Below are positions 28,266-35,893 of a DNA stretch of 64,000 bases, piece by piece (positions within the stretch are counted from its first letter, which is position 1; every line of letters starts with the position of its first letter). The translations under genes were made by a program, and so were the position numbers. The notes under the pieces are model-generated. The model did not search any database. It was not told the DNA's origin and saw only the letters and a list, made by a program, of their open reading frames with translations. This DNA comes from Aequorivita lipolytica (GTDB lineage: Bacteria > Bacteroidota > Bacteroidia > Flavobacteriales > Flavobacteriaceae): NCBI RefSeq assembly GCF_007997135.1, contig NZ_VORU01000003.1, positions 1 to 64,000 on the forward strand. Reading direction: 5' to 3'.

Positions 28266-29300
28266 ATGAAAAACTTTTTTTATTTACCACTTATTCTTCT
28301 GCTCACATTTTTCAATTCATGCGAAAACGAGCCCATAAGCAAGGCGGACCCTTCCAAAGTTATTCAGGTGAATTCTGAACTTTATAACCTTATTGAACGA
28401 GCGGCAGGAAATGATTTCGAAAATAAAATTACTTGTATTGATTTCAACTACGCTTTCACATTAGTCATCTATGACGAAAACATGGACATTTTCGCTTACC
28501 AAGTTATCAAGAGCGATATTGAATTCAGTGAATTTTTGGGAACTTTGGAAGAAGGAAAATCCATCAGCCTAAGTTACCCAATAAGCAGTATTTTAAATAA
28601 CAGCCAACCCTATGTTATTAATAACAACGAAGAGCTGAAAGAGGCAATTGATAAATGTTTAGAAACTGATACTATAACCACCTGCAATAATATACTCTGC
28701 CAATCCACTTGCATCTGGAAAGTAAAACATCTTGACGGCCCCAACAGTGAATATGAAGGTTCTTACTTCGAAGTAAATTATTCTGGAAACGTGGGGCTCA
28801 TTTTTCAAGAGAACGCTTTCGGCGGAACGTGGGTTACCTATTTTATAGAAGATGAATTGCACCTCAATATTTTTCCAACAGGAGACGAAAAGGTAAGTGA
28901 GGACTGGAATTTTGATTGGAAAGTAATCAATTTTGACGAAATGCAGATGCAAATAGAAAATGGAACAGATAGTTTCTTACTGACCAAGGACTGTTACGAA
29001 CCCTGTAGAAAATTTCTTTTTGAAGAATGCGAAACCGAACCAGGTTCGCAAAGGGCAGTTTTTGATCTGGAAAGTTTCTTTGAATGTTTTTTTCCATTAG
29101 CTGGAATAGAAGACCCAGCAACTGTGGTTACAAGCTATTATGAAACCTATGAAGATATGCTGGCAGGCATTAATGCCATTGTGAATTTACAGTATGAGAA
29201 CACCGTCAACCCGCAGATTATCTATGTTAGATTTGATGATGTAAATACGGGAGATATTGTAGCAACTTTACCTATAATTTTAAAAGCAATTAAATGCTGA
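28266..29300 (+). CDS. Lipoprotein of unknown function
   Basis: A 344-residue exported lipoprotein: MKNFFYLPLILLLTFFNSC has a lipobox with C19, then an acidic linker (ENEP). The mature protein is acidic and has about ten cysteines, including a cluster TTCNNILCQSTC around residue 140 and CYEPCRKFLFEECE around 255, suggesting disulfides. Middle residues (about 148-245) have a beta pattern like a lipocalin-type strand set (CIWKVKHLDG, YEGSYFEVNY, LHLNIFPTGDE). It resembles no family I can name. The ECF sigma gene begins 19 bases downstream, so it is likely co-transcribed and could be either the regulated product or a sensor. Confidence 0.75.
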   Translation: MKNFFYLPLILLLTFFNSCENEPISKADPSKVIQVNSELYNLIERAAGNDFENKITCIDFNYAFTLVIYDENMDIFAYQVIKSDIEFSEFLGTLEEGKSISLSYPISSILNNSQPYVINNNEELKEAIDKCLETDTITTCNNILCQSTCIWKVKHLDGPNSEYEGSYFEVNYSGNVGLIFQENAFGGTWVTYFIEDELHLNIFPTGDEKVSEDWNFDWKVINFDEMQMQIENGTDSFLLTKDCYEPCRKFLFEECETEPGSQRAVFDLESFFECFFPLAGIEDPATVVTSYYETYEDMLAGINAIVNLQYENTVNPQIIYVRFDDVNTGDIVATLPIILKAIKC

Positions 29301-29319
29301 TAAAACATTTTCAATTTAT

Positions 29320-29874
29320 TTGAAAGAATCCGAACTCATAAAAGCCTGCATAAAAAACAACCGAACAGCTCAAAATGAATTGTTCCGGCAGTACAAAGAC
29401 AGCCTTTATTTTACCTCTTTAAAATATTGCAGGAATGAAGTTGATGCTGAAGACAATTTGCACGATGCCTTTATAACTATTTTTCAAAAGATAAAAACGT
29501 ATAAAAACAAAGGCTCTTTTGAAGGCTGGATGAAGCGGATAACCATCTATAAAGCCATAGATAAATACAAGGCTGTCAAGCCTATAAATATTGAAATTAA
29601 AGATGACATTCTGGAAGAGACAATTGCTGTTGAAGAAACAGAAAACCTTGATTTGGAACAACTTCTAAAGCTTATCCAAAATCTTCCGGATCAATACAGG
29701 TTTGTGTTTAACCTATACCAAATGGATGGTTTTTCGCATAAAGAAATAGCTTCGCTTTTAAACATTTCCGAAGGAACTTCAAAGTCCAACTATCACCGCG
29801 CAAAGCTTATTTTACGCGAAAAAATTATTGAACTCAACAAAACTTTAAAGACGTACGGCCGTACGTCTCAATAA
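29320..29874 (+). CDS. ECF-type RNA polymerase sigma factor
   Basis: A 184-residue group 4 sigma factor. Region 2 spans about residues 20-85 (YKDSLYFTSLKYCRNEVDAEDNLHDAFITIF) and region 4 spans about 115-170 (LPDQYRFVFNLYQMDGFSHKEIASLLNISEGTSKSNYHRAK). A TTG start at 29320 is required to include the first helix; no ATG is available. The last residues, TYGRTSQ, are encoded within a 20-bp perfect palindrome, evidently an inserted element that now supplies the C-terminus. The partner anti-sigma gene begins about 36 bases later. Confidence 0.92.
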   Translation: MKESELIKACIKNNRTAQNELFRQYKDSLYFTSLKYCRNEVDAEDNLHDAFITIFQKIKTYKNKGSFEGWMKRITIYKAIDKYKAVKPINIEIKDDILEETIAVEETENLDLEQLLKLIQNLPDQYRFVFNLYQMDGFSHKEIASLLNISEGTSKSNYHRAKLILREKIIELNKTLKTYGRTSQ

Positions 29875-29902
29875 AAACGGAAAGACGCACGGCCGTGCGT
29901 CT
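29849..29902. repeat. Two tandem 20-bp palindromes (REP-like)
   Basis: AGACGTACGGCCGTACGTCT at 29849-29868 and AGACGCACGGCCGTGCGTCT at 29883-29902 are each perfect palindromes, 34 bases apart and differing by two complementary changes, so pairing is preserved. The first covers the last sigma-factor codons; the second abuts the anti-sigma start. Base composition is far more G+C rich than the flanks. Confidence 0.95.
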
Positions 29903-29909
29903 CAACAAA

Positions 29910-30554
29910 ATGGGACAAAAGAAAGACATAGGAACACTTTTCGAAAATAAGTTGAACGAAGGAAAAAGAACTCCCAACAACAGTCTTTGGGAAAAAATAA
30001 ATATTTCTCTGGATGAGGAAAAACGCAAAAGGAAAAAAATAATTTTGTACTGGCTCGTAGGCGGCGGGCTGTCGGTTTTAATAGGAGTATTGTTAGTGTT
30101 TGACAACGGTAGTTTTTTAATGTCAACTACTCCACCACCACAAAATAATGCAACATTAAATGAAAGATCTTTATCTCCTTCAGAAGGAAAAAATGAAAAA
30201 TCTGAGGTTAAAATTTTATCGAAAAATGCATTAAGTCAGCAACCGGGAACCGGCGAAAAACTTTCCAAAATTTCAACAGTACAGGAAAATACAACAGAAA
30301 ATAACGAAGAAAATTCTTTACGAACAGAACCTTCGCCCGAGCCGGCTGCGAACCACGAAACCAGAAAGCTTTCTTCAAAAAAGAATGACATTGACGATAC
30401 GTTCAATATCTCCGAAATGTATTATTATTACAACAGCCTTAATGGAAAACAAATAATTACCGCCAACAAGAAGGAAGTTGACAGTTTGATTTCGGAAAAA
30501 CAAAAATCTTTAGATTCAACCGCACTAAATAAAACCATTATTCCTGTACAATAA
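29910..30554 (+). CDS. Probable anti-sigma factor, single-pass membrane protein
   Basis: A 214-residue protein. The N-terminal cytoplasmic part (DIGTLFENKLNEGKRTPNNSLWEKI) fits the short helical motif of flavobacterial anti-sigma proteins; one transmembrane segment lies at about residues 46-66 (IILYWLVGGGLSVLIGVLLVF), then a low-complexity polar periplasmic region rich in S, N, E and K, and a C-terminal segment with YYYYNSLNGKQ. ATG at 29910 is preferred; a GTG five codons upstream lies inside the second palindrome. It should hold the upstream ECF sigma factor at the membrane. No zinc-binding HxxxCxxC motif is present. Confidence 0.7.
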   Translation: MGQKKDIGTLFENKLNEGKRTPNNSLWEKINISLDEEKRKRKKIILYWLVGGGLSVLIGVLLVFDNGSFLMSTTPPPQNNATLNERSLSPSEGKNEKSEVKILSKNALSQQPGTGEKLSKISTVQENTTENNEENSLRTEPSPEPAANHETRKLSSKKNDIDDTFNISEMYYYYNSLNGKQIITANKKEVDSLISEKQKSLDSTALNKTIIPVQ

Positions 30555-30682
30555 GTAGCACATTCTGTAGTTTTGAAAACATAATCTTAAAAAAAACTTA
30601 AAACTTCTGTAACCTTTTTTAGGTTTCTTACGTATAATAAGGTACACAAGTTTTAAACCTTAATCTACAGGACAAACCTTAA

Positions 30683-31546
30683 ATGAGACAACTTAAAATT
30701 ACAAAGCAGGTTACCAACAGGGAAACCGCTTCCTTAGACAAGTATCTTCAAGAAATTGGAAAAGTTGACTTAATCACCGCAGACGAAGAAGTAGAATTGG
30801 CACAGCGCATAAAGGCGGGTGATCAGAGCGCTTTGGAAAAATTGACCAAGGCAAACCTTCGTTTCGTTGTATCGGTGGCGAAGCAATATCAAAACCAAGG
30901 GCTTACGCTTCCAGATCTTATTAACGAGGGAAACCTCGGCCTAATTAAAGCCGCGCAACGTTTTGATGAAACGCGTGGTTTCAAATTTATCTCGTATGCT
31001 GTTTGGTGGATTCGCCAATCTATTTTGCAGGCTTTGGCAGAACAATCGCGTATTGTTCGTCTTCCCTTAAATAAAATTGGAAGCATCAACAAGATCAACA
31101 AAATGTACGCCTATTTGGAACAGGCCAATGAGCGTCCACCTTCTGCTGAAGAAATTGCAAAGGAGCTGGATATGACCATCAACGATGTGAAGGAGTCCAT
31201 GAAAAACTCTGGCCGCCACGTATCGATGGACGCACCGCTTGTTGAAGGAGAAGACAGTAACCTTTACGATGTTTTGCGAAGTGGCGAAAGTCCAAACCCA
31301 GACCGCGCATTATTGCACGAGTCTCTGCGTACCGAAATAGAGCGCGCATTGGAAACATTAACGCCCCGTGAAGCAGACGTTATCCGTTTATATTTTGGTC
31401 TTGCAGATCAACACCCAATGACTTTGGAAGAAATTGGCGAAACTTTTGATCTTACCCGAGAGCGCGTTCGTCAGATTAAAGAGAAAGCAATTAGAAGATT
31501 GAAACACACTTCACGAAGCAAAATATTGATGACTTATTTGGGATAA
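30683..31546 (+). CDS. rpoD: Primary sigma factor RpoD/SigA
   Basis: A 287-residue housekeeping sigma-70 of the short Bacteroidetes type, lacking region 1.1. Regions 1.2 and 2 ([72 protein letters not shown]), region 3, and region 4 ([26 protein letters not shown]) are complete. It recognises the TAnnTTTG promoters seen through the window. It stands as a separate transcription unit, with two hairpins downstream. Confidence 0.96.
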   Translation: MRQLKITKQVTNRETASLDKYLQEIGKVDLITADEEVELAQRIKAGDQSALEKLTKANLRFVVSVAKQYQNQGLTLPDLINEGNLGLIKAAQRFDETRGFKFISYAVWWIRQSILQALAEQSRIVRLPLNKIGSINKINKMYAYLEQANERPPSAEEIAKELDMTINDVKESMKNSGRHVSMDAPLVEGEDSNLYDVLRSGESPNPDRALLHESLRTEIERALETLTPREADVIRLYFGLADQHPMTLEEIGETFDLTRERVRQIKEKAIRRLKHTSRSKILMTYLG

Positions 31547-31573
31547 TCCCATAAAGACAACTTACAGTATGAG

Positions 31574-31593
31574 ATTCCCGCCTTTGCGGGAAT
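31574..31593. other. Small hairpin after rpoD
   Basis: A perfect 8-bp stem ATTCCCGC/GCGGGAAT with loop CTTT, 28 bases beyond the stop. There is no T run, so it may stabilise the rpoD 3' end rather than terminate. Confidence 0.55.
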
Positions 31594-31621
31594 TACAACT
31601 GTTCGTTTTTTGATTGATGAA

Positions 31622-31652
31622 TGACCTCCGGCTGATTACCGGAGGTTTTTTC
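31622..31652 (+). terminator. Rho-independent terminator of rpoD
   Basis: ACCTCCGG at 31624-31631 pairs with CCGGAGGT at 31639-31646, followed by six T. Confidence 0.88.
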
Positions 31653-31743
31653 ATTCCAACCATTATGAAGGAATCTATTAAGAAAATTTAAAACAATAGA
31701 TATCAATTCTAACCATATCGAAGTTTTAAGGTTATTAACGCCT

Positions 31744-31790
31744 AAACTTTTAAACTCATAAACTTATAAACTCTTAAACTCCAAACTTAT
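31744..31790. repeat. Degenerate octamer tandem repeat before rpe promoter
   Basis: Six consecutive near-copies of AAACTYWT (AAACTTTT, AAACTCAT, AAACTTAT, AAACTCTT, AAACTCC, AAACTTAT) stop three bases before the -7 element of rpe and so occupy the -33 region. Confidence 0.8.
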
Positions 31791-31793
31791 ATT

Positions 31794-31801
31794 TACCTTT
31801 G
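31794..31801 (+). promoter_or_regulatory. -7 promoter element of rpe
   Basis: TACCTTTG followed by CC matches TAnnTTTG, 15 bases before the start codon at 31817. Confidence 0.65.
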
Positions 31802-31816
31802 CCAAAACCTTTATAA

Positions 31817-32476
31817 ATGAGTAATACAATAATAGCCCCTTCTATCCTCGCCGCAGATTTTGCCAACCTTCAGCGCGATATTGAAATGGTAAACAACAGT
31901 GAAGCAGATTGGTTTCATCTTGACGTAATGGACGGCGTTTTTGTTCCAAATATTTCCTTTGGAATGCCCGTAATTAAAAGTATTGCGGCATATGCCAAGA
32001 AACCATTGGATGTACATTTAATGATAATTGATCCCGATCGTTACATTAAGGCATTTGCAGATTTGGGGGCAAATATACTCACGGTTCATTATGAAGCCTG
32101 TACGCATCTTCATCGTTCACTACAGGCCATTAAAGCCGAAGGAATGCAAGCAGGCGTAGCATTAAACCCACACACAAATGTTTCGTTGCTGGAAGACACC
32201 ATCAATGATATTGATTTAGTCTGCATGATGAGTGTGAACCCAGGTTTTGGTGGACAGAGTTTTATAGAAAACACGTATAAAAAAGTACAGCAACTTCGAA
32301 AAATAATTGAAGCTAACGGTGCTTCTACCAAAATTGAAATAGACGGTGGCGTAACCAATCAAAACGCTAAACAGCTTGTAGATGCAGGTGCCGACGTTTT
32401 GGTAGCGGGCAGTTATGTTTTTGGAGCAAGCAATCCTTCACAAACTATTTCAGATTTGAAAGAACTTATAAAATAA
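31817..32476 (+). CDS. rpe: Ribulose-phosphate 3-epimerase
   Basis: A 219-residue TIM-barrel metalloenzyme of the pentose phosphate pathway interconverting ribulose 5-phosphate and xylulose 5-phosphate. Diagnostic segments: IAPSILAADFANL, HLDVMDGVFVPNISFG, DVHLMI, MMSVNPGFGGQSFI and IEIDGGVTNQN with metal-binding H and D residues. Length is standard. It precedes the YpdA-like gene by 7 bases and is probably co-transcribed with it. Confidence 0.96.
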   Translation: MSNTIIAPSILAADFANLQRDIEMVNNSEADWFHLDVMDGVFVPNISFGMPVIKSIAAYAKKPLDVHLMIIDPDRYIKAFADLGANILTVHYEACTHLHRSLQAIKAEGMQAGVALNPHTNVSLLEDTINDIDLVCMMSVNPGFGGQSFIENTYKKVQQLRKIIEANGASTKIEIDGGVTNQNAKQLVDAGADVLVAGSYVFGASNPSQTISDLKELIK

Positions 32477-32483
32477 ATTTCGG

Positions 32484-33461
32484 ATGTCTATTGATGAAGC
32501 TCCAAAGGACGTTCTAATCATTGGCGCCGGGCCTATTGGCATAGCCTGCGCACTTGAATGTAAAAAGAAGGGATTGAATTATGTAGTGATGGAAAAAGGT
32601 ACTCTTACTAACTCAATCTATAATTATCCCTTGAACATGACCTTTTTTTCCACTTCAGAAAAATTGGAAATTGACAATATTCCCTTTATAAGCAACAACC
32701 CAAAACCTACACGCAATGAAGCGTTGGAATACTATCGCCGTGTTGCCACTTCAAATAAGCTTCAAATAAATTTGTACGAAGAAATAATCTCAGTTGAGAA
32801 GTATGAAAACCAATTTGAGATTACTTCAAATAAAAAAACCTACACAGCTAAAAATATAATTGTAAGCACAGGTTTTTACGACATTCCTCAGCTGCTTAAC
32901 GTAGAAGGCGAATCTTTGCCAAAGGTGATGCATTATTACAAGGAAGCACATCCTTTTGTAATGCAAAAAGTTGTGGTGGTTGGCGCCAGCAATTCTGCAG
33001 TTGATGCTGCCTTGGAAATTTGGCGTAAAGGTGGCGATGTAACTATGGTAGTTCGTGGTCCAGAGATTGGAGAACGCGTAAAATATTGGGTAAAACCAGA
33101 TATTGAAAACCGGATTAAAGAAGGAAGCATCAACGCTTACTTTAATGCTGAAATTCAAAAAATAACAGAAACCGAAGTATTTATTAATACTCCAAACGGA
33201 ATAGAAATTCTACAAAATGATTTTCTAATTGCACTTACCGGATATAGACCAAACTTTGATTTTCTTAAGAGGTTAGGGGTTCAGATTTCTACTGATAGCG
33301 TACAACTTCCAAATTACAATCCCGAAACTATGGAAACAAATGTATCAGGACTTTATTTGGCCGGTGTGATTTGTGGCGGGTTGGAGACCCACAAATGGTT
33401 TATTGAAAACTCTAGAATACACGCCCAGATAATTCTTGACAATATTATAAAAGAGCTTTAA
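32484..33461 (+). CDS. YpdA-family FAD/NAD(P)H-dependent oxidoreductase
   Basis: A 325-residue flavoprotein with an FAD-binding GxGxxG motif at the N-terminus (VLIIGAGPIGIACALE) and an NADPH-binding Rossmann motif near residue 160 (VVVVGASNSAVDAALEIWRKGGDV). It belongs to the thioredoxin-reductase-like YpdA group, named as putative bacillithiol disulfide reductases. No CxxC redox pair is seen, as expected for YpdA. Bacillithiol use in this organism is an inference from family membership only. It follows rpe and its end overlaps the convergent peptidase gene by 4 bases. Confidence 0.85.
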   Translation: MSIDEAPKDVLIIGAGPIGIACALECKKKGLNYVVMEKGTLTNSIYNYPLNMTFFSTSEKLEIDNIPFISNNPKPTRNEALEYYRRVATSNKLQINLYEEIISVEKYENQFEITSNKKTYTAKNIIVSTGFYDIPQLLNVEGESLPKVMHYYKEAHPFVMQKVVVVGASNSAVDAALEIWRKGGDVTMVVRGPEIGERVKYWVKPDIENRIKEGSINAYFNAEIQKITETEVFINTPNGIEILQNDFLIALTGYRPNFDFLKRLGVQISTDSVQLPNYNPETMETNVSGLYLAGVICGGLETHKWFIENSRIHAQIILDNIIKEL

Positions 33462-34309
33462 TAACCGGCAAAATTAAAATTCAGTAATTTTTTTGTGTAG
33501 TTATATATATTTGGAAAAATACGTTTGAAATCTGCCGGCGATTCAAAAAAGTATTCTGCCAAAACGGCCATAAACTCGTATTGATTGGTAAAAGCATAGG
33601 CGCGAAAAAATTCCGTTTTGTCTAATTGATTCTTTACTTCTTGGCGTGTTAGCTCTTTTAAGATATTTTGAAATTGTTTTGTGAATCTTATTGAATCCAA
33701 ATCACGGTTTTTTGTTGACTCTAGCTGCATTGCGTGCATAAATTCGTGAATACCCACATTTAGATTGTCATTACTAATTTTAAAACCTTCTTCGAAATCC
33801 TTCCAAGAAAGCACTAATGCCCTTTCTCGAGGATTGAATTCGCCCTTATGATAATCATTATTTACCTTGCTGTAAAATTCCTCAGGGTAAATGAGGATAA
33901 ATTCAATTAGTGAATAGATGTAGTTTTTTCGTCCAAAGCTCAGCATACAGCCTACAGCGGCAATTAAAACCGTCATTAACTCAGTAATCTCCAACTCGCC
34001 TCTTCCAACAAATTTCTTTTCAGATACAAATTTTGCCACTCGATGCTCAAATTGTTTCTTTTGCTTTTCGGAAAGTTTATTATAAAAACTGAATTCAGTT
34101 GTAAGTATCGCCAATTGAGCACTTGAGAGTTTTTTGAAAACGAGGTAATTTCTAAATAATGGTTTATCAAAATTTGCGGCATACCAGTTTTCAAAAATCC
34201 TAAATAGAAAGAAAATGAATCCAAGAATTACTATACCATAAGCATAGGGTGCGAGCCAGGGTGCGACCGCCTCAGATTGAAGAACTAGATTTTTGTTTAA
34301 GATAAACAA
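33458..34309 (-). CDS. MtfA-like zinc-dependent peptidase
   Basis: About 283 residues with an N-terminal transmembrane helix (APYAYGIVILGFIFFLFRIF) and a cytosolic zincin domain with the motif H188EFMH192 followed by a downstream glutamate-containing helix, as in the MtfA (M90) family. The start is uncertain: the frame is open up to an ATG at 34405, but that ATG lies in the susD terminator hairpin. A TTG at 34307-34309 is proposed. In E. coli MtfA interacts with the repressor Mlc; no such partner is visible here, so the substrate is unknown. Confidence 0.8.
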   Translation of the reverse strand: MFILNKNLVLQSEAVAPWLAPYAYGIVILGFIFFLFRIFENWYAANFDKPLFRNYLVFKKLSSAQLAILTTEFSFYNKLSEKQKKQFEHRVAKFVSEKKFVGRGELEITELMTVLIAAVGCMLSFGRKNYIYSLIEFILIYPEEFYSKVNNDYHKGEFNPRERALVLSWKDFEEGFKISNDNLNVGIHEFMHAMQLESTKNRDLDSIRFTKQFQNILKELTRQEVKNQLDKTEFFRAYAFTNQYEFMAVLAEYFFESPADFKRIFPNIYNYTKKLLNFNFAGY

Positions 34310-34387
34310 GTATATACTATTAGTGCGTTGGGTTAAATATAACGTTCTATGAAATGGTTTATTCCCTATACCGTTTGGATACAGAAC

Positions 34388-34416
34388 AAAAAAAATCCCC
34401 GACAAATGTCGGGGAC
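34388..34416 (-). terminator. Terminator of the susC-susD unit
   Basis: A 9-bp perfect stem (34396-34404 with 34407-34415) with a two-base loop. On the - strand it is followed by eight T, 33 bases after the susD stop. Confidence 0.9.
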
Positions 34417-34448
34417 TTAATTAAATATTTACTCTATGAGACTTTTAA

Positions 34449-35882
34449 TTAAAAGCCAAATGTATTATCAAATACATCCCAGAAAAGTTTATTCTCTGTT
34501 ACATCTCCACCAATTGCGCTGGCAGCCTCCTCATAATTCGAATTATTTAAGTTAATTTCAGATACTGGATAAGGATAACGTACTGGATATCCAGACTCAG
34601 GATCTAATGGCTCAACCAAAATTGGAAAATCCAAACGTCTTATTGAAAGCCAAGGAGCAAAAGTTCTGTTGTAAAGTGCTAACCAAGCTTGTGTGCCAAT
34701 TGACTCTCTCCAATTTGCGCTGTCATAAGCAACATCAGGCTTAGCAAGATAATCAGCAATACCATCTGCACCCCAGAAATCAAAAGAAGCTGTAATACCA
34801 GCGATATAATGACTTTCAGCATCACCACCCACACTGTAACCTCTTGCAGCAGCTTCAGCTAGCAAAAATTCAGTTTCAGCGTATTGTAACAACCAACCTG
34901 GATAGTCTCCATCTAAAATAGATGGCGTTACATGGCTATAATCAGAATAAACAGTTTGATCTCCAATTACACCTCCCACAAATTCACCATTAATTTCAGT
35001 ATAAAATTGACCTCTTCGTGGATCTTCTAGTTCATTCATCTTATCGATCATAGTTTTAGCACCAACGTAATCATTACGGTTACTCAATACTAAGTTGTTG
35101 TTTAACGGGTTTCCGTTTGGAGGAGAAGTATAGTTATAACCTGCGTCATCCGCATTGCTTGTGAAAACTCCAGAAGCGACAGCAGATTCTACAGCAGCTT
35201 TAGCAGCACCACCATCAACATCGGCAAGAATGATACCCATTCTTAACTTAAGCGTGTTTCCAAACTTTTTCCAAGATGCAACATCACCAGCATAAACTTT
35301 TTCTACATCACCAGTAAAACTTCCTTTGCTAGTATCCATAGAATTAATAGCTGCGGTTAAACGTACAAGTAAATCTTTGTAAACGGTTAAACCATCGTCA
35401 TACTTAGGTAGCAAGTTATCGATATCCAATGCTTCCGTGTAAGGAACATCACCATAAGTTTCTACCAAATTACTCCAAGCATAAACATTCAATATCTCAA
35501 TAATTGCCAATTTGTTTGGCTTTAATGGATTTGAAATGTCATTGTCTGTTGCAGCAATATTTATACTTGCTTCCTTTAGATCTCTCAAGACGTCTCTGTA
35601 CATTTCTCTCCAGTGATTATCTGGAATAGGACGGGTTGCTTGATCATAGTTACTTTCATCAGGATAAGTTGTTTCCTGCCATTGCTGCGTCCACAACCTA
35701 AGGTTGTTGAGGTTTACGTTTGGCGTGGTTATTTGATCTGCAAGCTGTTTTTCAGCAGATGCGAACAAACTCTCACCACTTACCGCAGTAGGATCTTTTA
35801 TATTCTGGTTCAGATCTTCTAAACTATCCGAACAAGAGGCGGCAAAAACGGCCGCTGTTAAAATTAAAATCAGTTTCTTCAT
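34449..35882 (-). CDS. SusD/RagB-family outer membrane lipoprotein
   Basis: A 477-residue surface lipoprotein, the nutrient-binding lid of a SusCD transporter. MKKLILILTAAVFAASC is a lipobox signal (C17). The sequence belongs to the SusD-like group with LWTQQWQETTYPDESNYD and an alpha-helical TPR core (VYAWSNLVETYGDVPY, WLLQYAETEFLLAEAAARGY), typical of the SusD-like_2 families. It lies 11 bases after susC on the same strand. No glycoside hydrolase, peptidase or regulator is adjacent, so the ligand is unknown. Confidence 0.92.
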   Translation of the reverse strand: MKKLILILTAAVFAASCSDSLEDLNQNIKDPTAVSGESLFASAEKQLADQITTPNVNLNNLRLWTQQWQETTYPDESNYDQATRPIPDNHWREMYRDVLRDLKEASINIAATDNDISNPLKPNKLAIIEILNVYAWSNLVETYGDVPYTEALDIDNLLPKYDDGLTVYKDLLVRLTAAINSMDTSKGSFTGDVEKVYAGDVASWKKFGNTLKLRMGIILADVDGGAAKAAVESAVASGVFTSNADDAGYNYTSPPNGNPLNNNLVLSNRNDYVGAKTMIDKMNELEDPRRGQFYTEINGEFVGGVIGDQTVYSDYSHVTPSILDGDYPGWLLQYAETEFLLAEAAARGYSVGGDAESHYIAGITASFDFWGADGIADYLAKPDVAYDSANWRESIGTQAWLALYNRTFAPWLSIRRLDFPILVEPLDPESGYPVRYPYPVSEINLNNSNYEEAASAIGGDVTENKLFWDVFDNTFGF

Positions 35883-35893
35883 TTTTCTATGTA

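Noticed and set aside
34307-34405. Longer N-terminus for the MtfA-like peptidase starting at 34405
   Set aside because: That ATG lies inside the susD terminator hairpin, which encodes the odd MSGIFFVL start; such a leader is not expected to be translated.
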